A stretch of DNA of 64,000 nt from Ulota crispa. Taxonomy: Eukaryota; Streptophyta; Bryopsida; Orthotrichales; Orthotrichaceae. The position numbers were made by a program, and so were the translations under genes. Location of the stretch: assembly GCA_963920765.1 (NCBI GenBank), contig OY987245.1:4976727-5040726 (forward strand), given 5' to 3'. The notes below the pieces were generated by a model that was not told the origin of the DNA, did no database searches, and was given only the letters and a program-made list of their open reading frames with translations. Positions 32,908-44,350 of this stretch are shown piece by piece; the stretch's first letter is position 1, and each line of letters starts with the position of its first letter.

Positions 32908-33650
32908 TTAAAGAACATAACATACACAACTCCAATCCATTTACGGTTTTTCAAAATCTCTTTTACATATTTTTAAAATGAATTCTTAATGTGAATTTTT
33001 CTCCAAGATTTAGTGTATTTGAGGCTCATTTTCATGAGCTCTCAACACTAAAAAAGTTAAGATTGCAATGGACACGCATGCACAAAATCTTGAATAGAAA
33101 CTTCACAATTAATAATTTTCAAAATTGGGATTTTAATACTAAAATTAGACTTCAAACAAAATAATTCTAAAATATTAAATACTAAAAATAGCAGCTTAGT
33201 TTAGTTAGGTTTTATTAACCTTTAAAATATCGTTGGCACCATGTGGTGCCTTGGGCAATTAGGGGTTAAATTATATGTTATCTGCAGATTTCATTCAAAT
33301 GCAGATTTCATTCAAATGTAGTGAACATGATGTTTTTGAGAGAGATTTGTTGGAACACCCTTTTTTTTTTGAAACAGTTATCCCCTTCACTGTCCACACT
33401 TCGTTGAGGAACACTTGGAGGGACATGGATTTATTGGCTCAAACTTGTTGATGGCAAAACTTTGGCACACAAAAATAAATTAATGGTTTATCCATGTTGC
33501 CCAGTTTTCAGCCTGATTTTTGTTCGTGTTATGGTAGCATCTACCTACTGTAGTATCAAAATAAATAAAACCAGAAGGTTCAATTCCTACCAATATTTGT
33601 AACTCAAGCTTAATCACATGGTTTGATTAAGGTAACCGTACTCATACCTG

Positions 33651-33990
33651 AGCGTTTAAGCGTTTAAGGGTTTAGGGTACTTCAAGGTTTTGGAAAATTC
33701 AGGAAAAAATTCATAGGGTTATAGTCTTTCAACAAGTTATCATGGAACGTAATTTTTGTGGAAAAAAGAATTGTAAATGATTTTATATTAAAAGGCAAAG
33801 TTGCAGCTCATAGGGTCCCTATTAGCAACTCTAAACTATCCTTGAAATTGTTTTGATGTGTTTCTATACATGTGCTAGACGGTCCCAATCCTAACCGTCT
33901 CACAGCAACTTCACAACTAACAAGTGGCAAGATTTGCTTGTGCAAGTGACATTCATTGCTCCACTATGGGTTCATGAGTGTGTGGAGAAC
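33651..33990 (+). repeat. Dispersed ~340-bp repeat, copy A
   Basis: This stretch aligns along its length with 48470-48815 in the same orientation. Shared blocks: GGGTTTAGGGTA, AATTCAGGAAAAAA, TTATCATGGAA, ATTTTATATTAAAA, GGTCCCAATCCTAACC, TTGCTTGTGCAAGT/TTTCTTGTGCAAGT, CTCCACT. No termini or coding capacity seen. Family unknown. Confidence 0.65.
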
Positions 33991-34189
33991 ACCATAAATG
34001 TAAAGTGCGGAAATGGGGACCTCTCATGTATGGATATGATTACCTTAGTTATGGGCAAAATCTTTGAGGCAATTATGAAATTTTTGAATCAATGTGGGCA
34101 TGTCTTTCCAAATATTACCTAGTAAAATGTGCACAATAAAGGGATTACTTTTCCAAAAAAGCACACTCCGTTGAATGGAGAAATGAGTA

Positions 34190-34791
34190 AGGTAAGAGGC
34201 TCATAAACTGTGCAATCATTTTGAACTGCCTTGTAGGAGTTTCAAAAACCATGCACTCAGCTTCTTAAAATGGGTCACTTCTTTAATGTTCAAAATTTGA
34301 ACTTGTGCATGCATTATTTTAGAACCTCAAGAGAAAGACATTAGCTACCACTAAATATGCTTATTGTCATAGTTGTGTTCAAATTTGTCTTTCAGTAAAA
34401 TATAGATACATGGCATACTAAAATAGATGAAGACTTATTCTCAATCATGATTTGAGTATTAGAATATGGAATGGGTGCTTGCACGCTTTAAGAGCCTTAT
34501 TGGAGCATTCTTGGCTTTGTAGTGGTTGCTTTTAGGACTCATGTGCTCCATTTACAAATTGTCCTTGCATCATGAATGCCACCACCTATGATTAAGAATA
34601 GCTACCTGTGCACCTTTTGCTTTGATAAATTGTAGTTAATTCATGCTAACTCAAAGAATTTCAAATTAAATGACCACATAAATATTTCTTCTTTAACTTT
34701 CTACCAAAATATTTCCATTTTGCCAAGCTGCCCTGGTTTTTCCATAGAAGCACACTTTCTCTTAGATGATCCATTCACAAGCCTCCTACCT
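34190..34791. mobile_element. TA-flanked MITE, AGGTAAGAGGCTC ends (copy 3)
   Basis: 602 bp bounded by TA; left end AGGTAAGAGGCTCATAAAC, right end reversed AGGTAGGAGGCTTGTGAAT. Same terminal family as 24640-24986, with a longer unrelated interior. No open frame of note. Confidence 0.6.
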
Positions 34792-34799
34792 TATTGAAA

Positions 34800-36200
34800 G
34801 AATTAGGGGTTTCAAATATGCCGTTCAACACCAAAATTGTCCACGTGAATCAGATTCGTGAAAAACATGGGCAAGTCACATCATGAACAAGCCATGACGA
34901 CCTCGGGAGGTTGTCATAGCGTATTCACCGGTGAACAAAAACTCGTTCATGACCATTTGTTCATCATTTTTTTGAGATATATGAAACCCCCTCTTATTGT
35001 CCTCTAGTGCTTCTCCCAATCACCCATGCAACATGGAAGGACACCCCCAATGGTCGGGAAATTTTTAGAGCCCCTCCAATTGATTTCCTCCTATTACAAA
35101 ATTGAAGCGGTTTTTTTTCAATGGGCACCAATTGCATCCTCTCAATTAAAAAAATGCCCAGTTGATTTCCTAGAATTTCAAATTTTCACCGGCTAATTTC
35201 CTTAAAATTGAAATTTGTACTGGTAATTTTAGTAAATTCTCATAATGCATAAATGAAAAGACAATTTCAAAGGGATCACAAAACACAACCACTGAAAAAA
35301 TCACAAACAAAGGTAGAAGGCAAAGATGTTCATAGTGAATGTTGTAAATTCACAACCAACTCCCCAAGTTTAGGAAGACTTATGAGATGATTGTGAGCGG
35401 CAAACTAGCAATTGTTTATAGTTTCAAAAACGGCATTTGTTTGGCACTGGTTTATTGTTGCACCATTGTGCACTCCGCATAGGATTGAGGGTATTAGAGT
35501 GAGAAATAATATCTAGAGGGTTTCAAGGAACTATACCCAAAGGGTTGTGGGATTGATACCTGGGTATAACCTTGGGCTTGCCTGGGTACCAGCAAGTAAA
35601 TACTTTAACCTACTGGTTGAAATCCATCATATTTTAATGAAAACCGGTTAAAATTCCTACAAATTTTGGAAGACACCAATTGAAATCCAACTTTTTTTAA
35701 ATTTCTTTCCGGTTTTACATCCTCTAGATTCAAAATCCAACCAATTATTTTCCTAATTCCACCAGCTAACAATGAACTACATAACATTCAGTAGCCTAAA
35801 GAGAGGCTGCCTTTCCCTCTTTTCAAGTATCATCCACAAACTTCATCATGACAAAAGGAAAAAAAAAAAAAAAAAAAATTGCTTTTTTGTTTTTTTTTTA
35901 AAATATTTTTTCTAACATGTCTAACCCCGCTAGCCCCACATTGATGTATGTGCACTAAACTGAACCTCTCTCATAGACTCTTTGACAAATTCAAACAAGT
36001 ATCCTCTTAGCTACTGATGAGTGTGAAATATTCCACACTCTTCATGTGGAGGGAGGGCAGACATAATGAGCGCTACTGAATGTTACGTAGCAGCCGGTTT
36101 TTCCCGCACATTGGACGCCCTAAATTAGTGGGTCCCCTTCGCCTTCATCGCTTATAGCAAGCAACCCCGGATACATCTCCTTATGCAATCCCGCACTCTT
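34800..36200. other. Gene-free AT-rich region
   Basis: No supportable gene. It contains scattered CCGGTTAAAATT/ACCGGCTAATTT-like short repeats (35150-35220, 35600-35770), reminiscent of those near 14300, and an A-run of about 20 at 35,859-35,878. A short open frame (35605-35787, minus) is made of these repeats and is not a gene. Confidence 0.5.
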
Positions 36201-37161
36201 TCCCACCTGTCGCAATACCGCGACGTGCATGGCGTCTCTACCGCACCCCCACCAAAGCTCTCATTCGAAGAGCGCGCCGCTTTGGACAATCACCGATTGC
36301 ATCCACCACCTTCTCTATCTGATGTCACTCGATCATGACGCAGAGCAGCACCTGCATGCAGGAGTCTTCCTGCAATTCGTACTCAACTTCCCTCTAGAAG
36401 CGCACTCAAGGCTGCTTCGATTGCACTTCTCTGTGGGACCGGCAGATCGGCGCCATCCCTTCCGTAGCTTGCGACAATTGGCACTTCACTGCAGCTCATG
36501 CAACTAGCTAAGTGCATTTTCCCTTCCAGTTGTCCAACCGCCAGCCATCCTTCAAGCTCATTCGATCGAGACAAATTCCCGCTGCTCGCCACGAAACCTC
36601 GTCAAGGATTTCGCCATTTCAGTACCGTGGCCTCAATTCAGTTGCTTCTTGCTGTTTCGATGGCCACCGCAGTGCGTGGTTGACAGGAGCTTTACGTTGG
36701 AAGAGCTTTTAGCAAACTGACATCGTCGACGAAGCAATATTTGCTTGGAGAACGGTCTGCTGATCGATCGATCCACCAATTTTGTGAAGAAGATGGAAGT
36801 TCGAAAGTTATCCGCGAGTGTAGAAGATTCATTATTTAACATTTCCTTTGTCGGTGTTTCTTCTTGCGAGATTCGCCGATAGCAACTATTGACATGTCTT
36901 CAGAATCTGAAGAAGCAGGGGTTTCATGTTGTAGAGCTCTGCTGCTGCAGCTTAACCCTAATCTTTAACCCTAGTCTGCCAGATTGTGCGTGAAGAGCAG
37001 GCAGTGCGTCTTGCCAGATGAAAAGAACAGATGCATTTTCTGTTGCAGTTATGTTTGAAGCGAGTTCTCTGAATCCCGTTGTTCAGCTCTTCCGTGGATT
37101 ATTCTTTCAGTACTTGATAAATCCAATTTGAGAGCCTTTCTTGGTGAGCCACGAAGGAGAG
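36200..37161. promoter_or_regulatory. GC-rich promoter-like region upstream of patatin gene
   Basis: Base composition rises sharply between 36,100 and 37,250 compared with both sides. Several open frames under 100 codons occur on both strands (for example 36229-36507 plus), but none has a recognisable domain or intron structure. Telo-box-like TTAACCCTAA occurs near 36952-36975. It most likely holds the transcription start and leader of the patatin-like gene. An independent small gene cannot be excluded. Confidence 0.35.
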
Positions 37162-40100
37162 ATGGTTATAGAAACGCCAATGCCGGAGAATGAAGGAGCT
37201 GCTGCGGGGCGCTTAGATGCACAATCTCCAGTTGCTACAACACGAGACTCCAAGGCCAGAATGCATTGTACGCAATCCAAACCCTATTTTCCTCCAGATT
37301 TTCGAAGCTACTCCCTCCCTCTGTCTCTCTAAAAAGCTCCAAATCAGACACATTTCTTGTACCACTAAAAAATGTTCCCTTTTGCTGATTTCAATTGCTG
37401 AGAAATCTTTTGATGTTCAATGATCTCATGTGGGTAATTAAGCAATTAGAGAGCCATTCCTCTCCTAGCAAGCTTGACCTTGCCCATATGAGGTACCGTT
37501 GTTGCTACTCATGTATAAATCATCAATAATGAGGAGCTGGCAGCATGCACAAACATGGTAATTTTGCCCAATCAGCGACATCAAAGTTGGAGATTTTGCA
37601 TATATTTGGTAAATGGTATATCGATTCTAGAATGTATGTGTCACTATCACAAAGATTGAAATAATCAGGAGCTAGCACCATTCACAAACTATACACAAAT
37701 ATGGTACTTTGCATGGAATTTGGGTACCTTGGGTGCCTAAAGGGCGACATCAAAACTGGATATTTTGCATACATTTGGTAGATGGTATATTGATTCTAGA
37801 ATGCATATGTCACTAGCACAAAGACTATAAACAAAGTTAATCCTTTGTAAGGAAGCTTTTTGGACGTTTTTAGAGAGACAGAGGGAGTAATGGTTATGGA
37901 AGAGTTCCTCTTTTTCCAAATCGGTAAATTTAGGTGTTTTGCGAAGTGGAAAGTCTTTGTGGTCATAGCCTACGGATTAAACAATGCAGTTCACGAAAAC
38001 AACAAAAACTGGATGTTCTTCTAATGCTAAAATATGTGTACCTATCGCAAGAGCTGCGAGAAAACACCATTTGAGGATCACAGGAAAATTATTTGCTGTT
38101 TTTGGGAGTGAGACTCTTGCTACGTGAGGGATATTGAGACGAAGCTGGTGCTGCTGGGAGATTGACGAAGTTTAGTCGAACTTTTGTGAATTTTTTAGGT
38201 GAAGTTGCGAATCCTTCGCAATTACAAAGTTCTGCAGATCCAGCAGGAGCAGCTCGAAAGGCGAGTTTCATGGCAGCCAGTGTGAGTCCATTGAAGAATT
38301 CGAGACAAGACGGTGGTGAATTGGAGGAGTTGAGTAACACGAGGTTGGACACTAGCAGTTCGCAATTGCCGAGCTCGGATGTGAGTGATGGTTTAGGGTC
38401 GAGCTTGAGGCTCGGCATTGACCGCTCGGTGCCTGCAGACCCGGGTCCCATGGGCGCACCGGCGTCCTTGCAAGGGTGGAACAGCGATCTACTGGACCTT
38501 CCTATTGGCCATGGCGGTCCTGACAACAAGCGCAAACTTTGTGTTCTGAGTTTAGATGGGGGTGGTATGCGTGGTCTCATTGCTGCTCGCATCCTCTCTC
38601 ACTTGGAAAACATTCTTCAGGTACTCTCAAAAACACCTCTTGACACCATAAACCAACAAACATTTGGCCATAAAATGCCAAGTAGTGGTCGACTTTGGGT
38701 GCTATCAACGTATTTTTGGCAAATGATAATTTGAATATGTTTTTCAAAGCTTTTTTCTAAGATCTTCTTGCTTATAGTTACAAAGAGTTTCAACTTATTA
38801 AGGGGTGTTATGAATAGCTCATATGGTTGTTAGGTCTTTGTTGTTTTATGCTGTAATACCTTTCAATAAGTTGAAACTCCTTGTAATTATAAACCCCTCA
38901 ATAAGTTGAAACTCTTCATAACTATAAGCAAGGAGATCTTAGTAAAAAAGCTGTGAAAACGGATTCAAATTATCATTTGCCAAAAATACATTGATAGCAC
39001 CCAAAGTTGACCACTATTTGGCATTTTGTGGCCAAATATTTGCTGGTTTATGGTTCCGTGCACCATAGCTTTGGAAACTGATCTAATTGTGACCATAACC
39101 CATGGAGATCATAGAATCAAAACGAATAACAAATCACAGACGTCTTGCATTTACGTCAGCAAATCTGAAACTGTTCGTAGTAGTTGCAGATACTTTAGAA
39201 CGTAACGTTTGAGAAGGTCATAGTAAGGAAGTTTGACTGTTATTGACGTGGTTGTTATGTTAGACATTGAGGGACTTGTTTGTTTGGTCTGTCATATCCG
39301 TCTAATAAGCCTATTGTCAGCCCATTATTTGAGAACATTAGACTATATTCTAAGATATGCAAGTACATTCATACATCTTAGGAGTGATTTTTTGTACTCA
39401 AAATTCTAGTTTGATTTGATGTTGGAATCTGCACTCAAAGTACACCCCTTGTGACTCCAATGTGCCCAACATGACAACATTGGTTATTGGATTGACATGT
39501 TTTTGTTTATACATAGAGATAAGTATGCATATGTATGCCAAGACAAGTGGTTTCGCTTGTTTTTTTACTACTTTTGAGTGACTCGTGCTAAACAATCTTT
39601 TTATTTGATGTTGTTTGATTTATTGTGCTTAGTACATGAAACATTCTCTTTAGATATTTTGTGATATTCGTGATTGCCCGCATCTATGTTATACTCAATC
39701 TGATGGTGGCCTTTGTTTTCCTGCAAGTAGGAGAAGGTCGGAGTTGGGAAGGTGAAATTGTGTGATTACTTTGACCTGCTAGCGGGCTCTAGCACGGGTG
39801 CCGTGCTTGCAACAATGCTGGTAACCCCAGATACCAATGGAGAGCCTGCTTTCACAGCGGAGGGGTGCTGCGACTTTTACAAGAAGAACGGCAGGTAGTA
39901 CCAATGCATAAGTTTGATATTTTCATAAATAAAAAGACAGCACTCCCTTATAAATTTTTGATGCCAAACTGCCACTATTTTATACTGTCGAGTGTCAGAA
40001 ATGCTAGTTTTTAAGACTTCGGGATCTTCTAATTAATTTTCATTTATTTTATTTATTTTTAACCTGGATTTTCAGAATTGCATAATCAAGGGATGCCTTT

Positions 40101-43100
40101 TTGTAAATCTTGAAGGTGTCAAAATGATACTTTATTTAAATTTTGAGTGTCATAAGAGACACTTTAGAAAATAATTCAAGTGGCCGTAGGACACAAAGAA
40201 AATTCAAAATGACATCAAACTTATGCCGTGGCAGGTACATTTTTAAACAGCGGTGGTATGACCGGTTCCATGGTTCCGTGCGTCAGCTTTACCGACCCAA
40301 GTACTCAGCTCGGCGTTTCGAGGATCTTCTTAAGAAGTATACTTTTGTGAAGGGCAAGTTCCTCACATTGCTTGATACCATAAAACCCCTTGTGGTCGTT
40401 TCCTTTGACATTTCTCAAGCCACGCCTTTCTTCTTTGTGCGACAAGCTGCTCAAAAGGACCCAAGTCGAAATTTCAAGTAAGCATGTTTGTTCCTAGAGA
40501 TCTTCGAAGTGCGGTTTTAGACTTGTGTCACTAAAACAAAGGAAGTATTGAAAAAACAATTCAAGAAATTGTTAACCCTAATTGAACTTCCCGGTGTTGA
40601 TAAACCTCTTTTCGTCCATTACATAAATAAGGCGCACATTTTTTGTCTATGTTGCAAATTTTAAGGTCCATTTGCACTTGGTGAATGTTATTCCCAAGGT
40701 TGCTTTAAGTATACTTACTTTACTAACATTACTCCTAGTACCAAGTGCTGTTTAGCTTATTATATTAGTTTCATCAGCATCACAAGCTTAACAAGCCAAT
40801 AAGCTCAAATTCTGATAAATGTTTGCTTCCGCATATTAAGGAGCTCAAGGTTATGAGATTCTCGTGTCCAGTGTTTTTGTTTATTGACCACGGCATGCAA
40901 AGTATTTCACTGATTTTGATGATGTAAAATGTGGCTCCATCTTAATTATGATTTGCACAATAGAGAACAACGAAGCTAGTCATTTACAATAACATATCCT
41001 TGGTCCTAATGACTCAAGTTTCATATGCAGGTTGTGGGAGGTATGTCGAGCAACTGCAGCGGCTCCGACTTACTTTCCACCAGCATTTGTACAGTCGGTA
41101 GACGGCAAAACCTCGGGCACTCTTATCGATGGCGGCTCCGTCCAGAATAATCCTGTGAGCCCGCCATCTCTGTAATGCATGCTCTTGTGACTGCAATTCC
41201 AGTATATACTTCTCTGAATTTCTTTCTTATGAAATTTCTCTGCTGTTTGTTTTGCAGGCACTCGTTGCCACTACGCATGCTATGAGCAACACCGAGGAGT
41301 TTCCGTTTGTTGGGAGTCTTGAGGATGTTTTGGTACGCACTGATCTGACTTCAATGACAAATTCTTCGAGAAAATTCAGTGAATTTTAAGATACTCAGGC
41401 ATGTTCTTAGATTTTTCGGTGTATATCTGTTCTCAAAACCCTAACTTGTCCAGCTTTGTCTGTATACGTCCAAGGACATATCCATGACCTAACCGGCCCA
41501 ATGTGACACCCTGATTGATTAGAGCAAACAGGGCCTAAATTTGCTGCACTTGGAAGATATAATTAGTTTCTTGTTAATTGGATAGTTTAAACTCTAAACC
41601 CTAAAATTCTAAAACCCTAAACCCCTTGATATGTCCTATTTCTCATGCTAAAGAAATTGAACAGCTCATGCTTGTATGTTTGATTAGAGCAGATATTATC
41701 AATAGGGGCAGGCCAGATGGATCGGAAACACGACTTGCAGTCAGCCAGAAAGTGGGGCATGACCAAATGGGTTCGCCCTATTATGGATATCATGATGGAT
41801 GGTACTGCAGGTAAAGCTTCTTTGCATGCCAACCTCATGCATAGCTAACTGGAAAGACTGTGACCACTCATGTAGGCTTTGGATATACATATATTATGTG
41901 ATTAGCATAGTTTCTCAGGTTTAGTGGTGTGTCTGAATTTGAGGATTTTTTTCATGGAACGCGAAGCTCATTTTATGCAGACACGGTGGATTATCAATTA
42001 GCTGCCGCATATGCTGGCCACAACTGCTCAGAGAATTATCTTCGAGTTCAGGTTTGGAGCTTCACAAGTAGTAGTTATTTTCCGGTCTGTTCTGGCTGTA
42101 TATTTTCAAGGACAGCGCTGGTTATCTTGGTCCACATGGCTTAAATAGTAGAACTACCTCGACAGACTCTTCTTCATTCAAGTTTGCCTTAATGCCAGAA
42201 CTTTTACTGTTCTCTATAGTGGCGGTAGACACTATGTCTCGCATCCCAAGTCCCACTAAATTCAATCCAATTAGTGGAAAGCTGAAAATTGGGACTTGGC
42301 AACTCAATGTCTCTTAAGTCTAGATTCACTCAGAAATGCCTACATGGCAGCACTTTTTGTAAGTTTTGTGCGCCAAGAACGTGGGACTTCGCTTAAGAGC
42401 TGGGTTCACAAAAATCAAGACCAAACTTTGAAGCCAAGTCCCACCACCTTTTTTTTCACTTAGAATATCCAAGACTTTTTTCAGTATTTCCTTACATATT
42501 GTGAACGGCCCGGTATTGTCATGTTTAGGACCTGCACAAAACCACCTACTCCCTCTGCCCGGAAATAAGTGTTTGCACTTTTGTCTGAAATTCTGGACAC
42601 CAGTTTCATTGTTAAAAGCTTGATTCGTTGAGTACAAAATTTTATATCATGAAAATTGCTGAAAAAACCTCTGCCAAAATTGGAGAAAACTAAGTTCGTA
42701 CAAGATCTATTCAGAAGCACTTAAGAGATTGTTGTGACACTGAGTATCTGTGGCAAATACTAACATGTGGAGAGGGTGGGATGCAGTTGTCCGGTCTGCC
42801 AAACAAGACATCGGTCATGGATTGTACAACACCGAAGAACATTCACGATTTAATTACTATCAGCGACGATTTGCTGAAGCAGAAGGCGATCATGCGCAAC
42901 GCCTACGGAGAAAAAGTCACTCTCGAAGAGACAAACGAGGAGCGGCTCTCGTGGTTTGCTGATCAGTTGATCATCCAGAAAAAGTTACGAGAAAACCCTG
43001 AAGAATTCCAATTCTCTCAGCAGGCTTTGCCCAAGTATGTCAAGGCAGGTTTAGGCCCTGCTGGCCGGTTGGTATCTCCTCTCTTTGCCCAGCTCTTTGA

Positions 43101-43161
43101 GCATAAGAAACATGCGGACCTCGGTGAGCATGCAGACAAAGCGAGGTCAGTCCGCTTCTAG
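37162..43161 (+). CDS. Patatin-like phospholipase A
   Basis: Patatin-like enzymes are acyl hydrolases that release fatty acids from membrane lipids using a Ser-Asp dyad. The core is eight exons: 38270 (or 38199)-38620, 39731-39894, 40235-40477, 41031-41154, 41258-41332, 41693-41810, 41981-42051, 42787-43161, all in phase (506 residues from the ATG at 38270). Motifs: LSLDGGGMRGLI oxyanion loop at 93-104, GSSTG nucleophile elbow with Ser138, and LIDGGSVQNNP with catalytic Asp286; later ILSIGAGQ and MDGTADTVDYQLAAAY match the family. An upstream exon 37162-37267 (MVIETPMPENEGAAAG...) splices in phase to an acceptor at 38198 and would extend the protein to 565 residues; I favour this but it is not proved. 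Introns 1 and 3 carry foldback/MITE repeats. No breaks seen. Confidence 0.9.
37311..37887. mobile_element. Stowaway-like MITE (copy A) upstream/in first intron of patatin gene
   Basis: 577 bp flanked by TA. Left end CTCCCTCCCTCTGTCTCTCT, right end reversed CTCCCTCTGTCTCTCTAAAA. An inverted relative lies at 55677-56084. This copy carries an internal tandem duplication with a period of about 170 bp (GCGACATCAAA...GCATA..TTTGGTA at about 37574 and again at 37744), absent from the other copy. Confidence 0.8.
38640..39067. repeat. Foldback (hairpin) element in patatin intron
   Basis: Two inverted arms of about 165 bp (roughly 38644-38808 and 38891-39063) with about 90% matching bases: for example TGGTCGACTTTGGGTGCTAT pairs with a reversed TGGTCAACTTTGGGTGCTAT, and TTTGGCAAATGATAATTTGA is identical. 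The ~80-bp centre holds a third copy of the ATAAGTTGAAACTC unit. It lies just inside the intron that follows the DGGG exon. Confidence 0.85.
40671..40752. repeat. Short hairpin MITE in patatin intron 3
   Basis: About 82 bp with inverted ends GCACTTGGTGAATGTTA and reversed GCACTTGGTACTAGGAGTAA. The CACTTGGT ends match the element at 13646-13769, so it is probably a shortened relative. Confidence 0.5.
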
Positions 43162-44350
43162 ATCAGCATACAATTTAAATTTTGCTGGCTTTGGTTTGAA
43201 GGACAGGGATACGCATTGACAAAAACTACATGAACAATGAGGGAGTTTAAGGAGGTGTGTATTTGAGGAGCTAATCAGCGTTACAAAGTACAAAGCTTTT
43301 TACACGGACAGAGCTTCTGGTAGAGCAGTTGCCTGTAAGTAGTATTTTTTAAATCCAAAACTGCTTCAGTAGTTAAGACTGATAGAATTGCTCTGCGGTT
43401 TTTGTTTGGTGGAAAGGAGCCAAGCAACTGAAATCCTCCAGCCACCAACGTTGTTCCTTAATCCTACACAAACCATGGGGTTGTCTTTGTGAGCATCAAC
43501 TGCAACAAAGTTGCAAAGTTTCTGCTCACGTCCATGCAGTTGATGTGGAGGTCTACCGAGACTGCACGTTTTTTTTTGCACGTTTAAGTGCATATACACG
43601 AATGTTCAAATGAGTTGATTGCAATCGACTCTGATATTAGTAAACACTTATAATCAGCATAATAGTGCCATTATTGATCTATACCATGCATTCTATCCAA
43701 AACAGAAGCTTTCGGCAATGCTTACCGATTTCTCTTTTGTCAACTAGACACAATTCGTGCACAGGCATTGATCAAATCTTTGTCTGTCTTGCTCTTTACC
43801 AACATTGGCCATACATGGATTTATTGGTCTTAATGCAAGGATAGTAATATAGAGAAGGTGCCATCAACAAAATAGACAGAAAACCAAGTCACATAAGCAA
43901 CTTACCTTCGCACAATGCATAATTTTGCAATGTTAAGACACCTTTTGCTTCCCTCAAGTAAGAACATATCCAAACATCCTCATATTCACTCCAAAACAAA
44001 ATTTCGGTCTCTTCTCGCTTCAGTCCAGAGCGAATAGACTGGTGGTTGCTTTTATGCAAAAGTAACACACCTTGTTTAATACCTCAAACTTACCCATTCT
44101 CTAACCTCAAAATTACCTTGACTGCTAAAACGACAATCAACATGAAACTCCAACCGCTTGGTACAATTCCACTCCATAACCATCACTTCTAACTCATCCA
44201 CATCACCGAGAATGACTAATCCGTAAATTTGCAGGAGAGAACTAAAACAGGATTGGTCATAAAACAAGATATCCAGAAGGTTTACAATCAGGAACAAACA
44301 ACAACTAGAAGCGCTCCGAAACTACTCATTCATGAGAACAGCATGATTCA
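43162..44350. other. Convergent intergenic region
   Basis: Noncoding spacer between the 3' ends of the patatin-like gene and the EF-hand gene. No gene, repeat or clear signal was recognised. Confidence 0.4.

Larger units (their letters stand above)
31656..33265. mobile_element. Outer piggyBac-like TTAA element (interrupted)
   Basis: TTAA at 31652-31655 and at 33266-33269 bracket inverted ends CCCCTAAATGCCCAAGGC and, reversed, CCCCTAATTGCCCAAGGC. TTAA target duplications and ends of the CCCY...GCCCA type are typical of piggyBac elements. Bases 31946-32911 are a second copy of the same family in the opposite orientation, inserted into it. The flanking arms (31656-31945 and 32912-33265) are homologous, inverted, to the two halves of the inner copy. 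No transposase is recognisable: non-autonomous. Confidence 0.75.

Noticed and set aside
31600-36000. LTR retroelement or other capsid-bearing element in the repeat-rich block
   Set aside because: No long direct terminal repeats, primer-binding site, or reverse-transcriptase-like frame was seen; the repeats there are all inverted-end DNA elements or unclassified.
36229-36592. Possible small genes on either strand in the GC-rich region before the patatin-like gene
   Set aside because: Neither the 92-codon plus frame nor the 69-codon minus frame has a recognisable motif or splice partner. They are kept only as part of the promoter-like region.
41911-41980. Longer exon 7 of the patatin-like gene starting at 41919 (FSGVSEFEDFFHGTRSS)
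   Set aside because: The phase does not fit the preceding exon, whereas the acceptor at 41980 restores MDGTADTVDYQ, the expected family sequence.
42548-42720. Stowaway-like end (TACTCCCTCTGCCCGGAAAT) in a patatin intron
   Set aside because: No matching inverted end was found within several hundred bases; it may be a solitary remnant, so no element was called.
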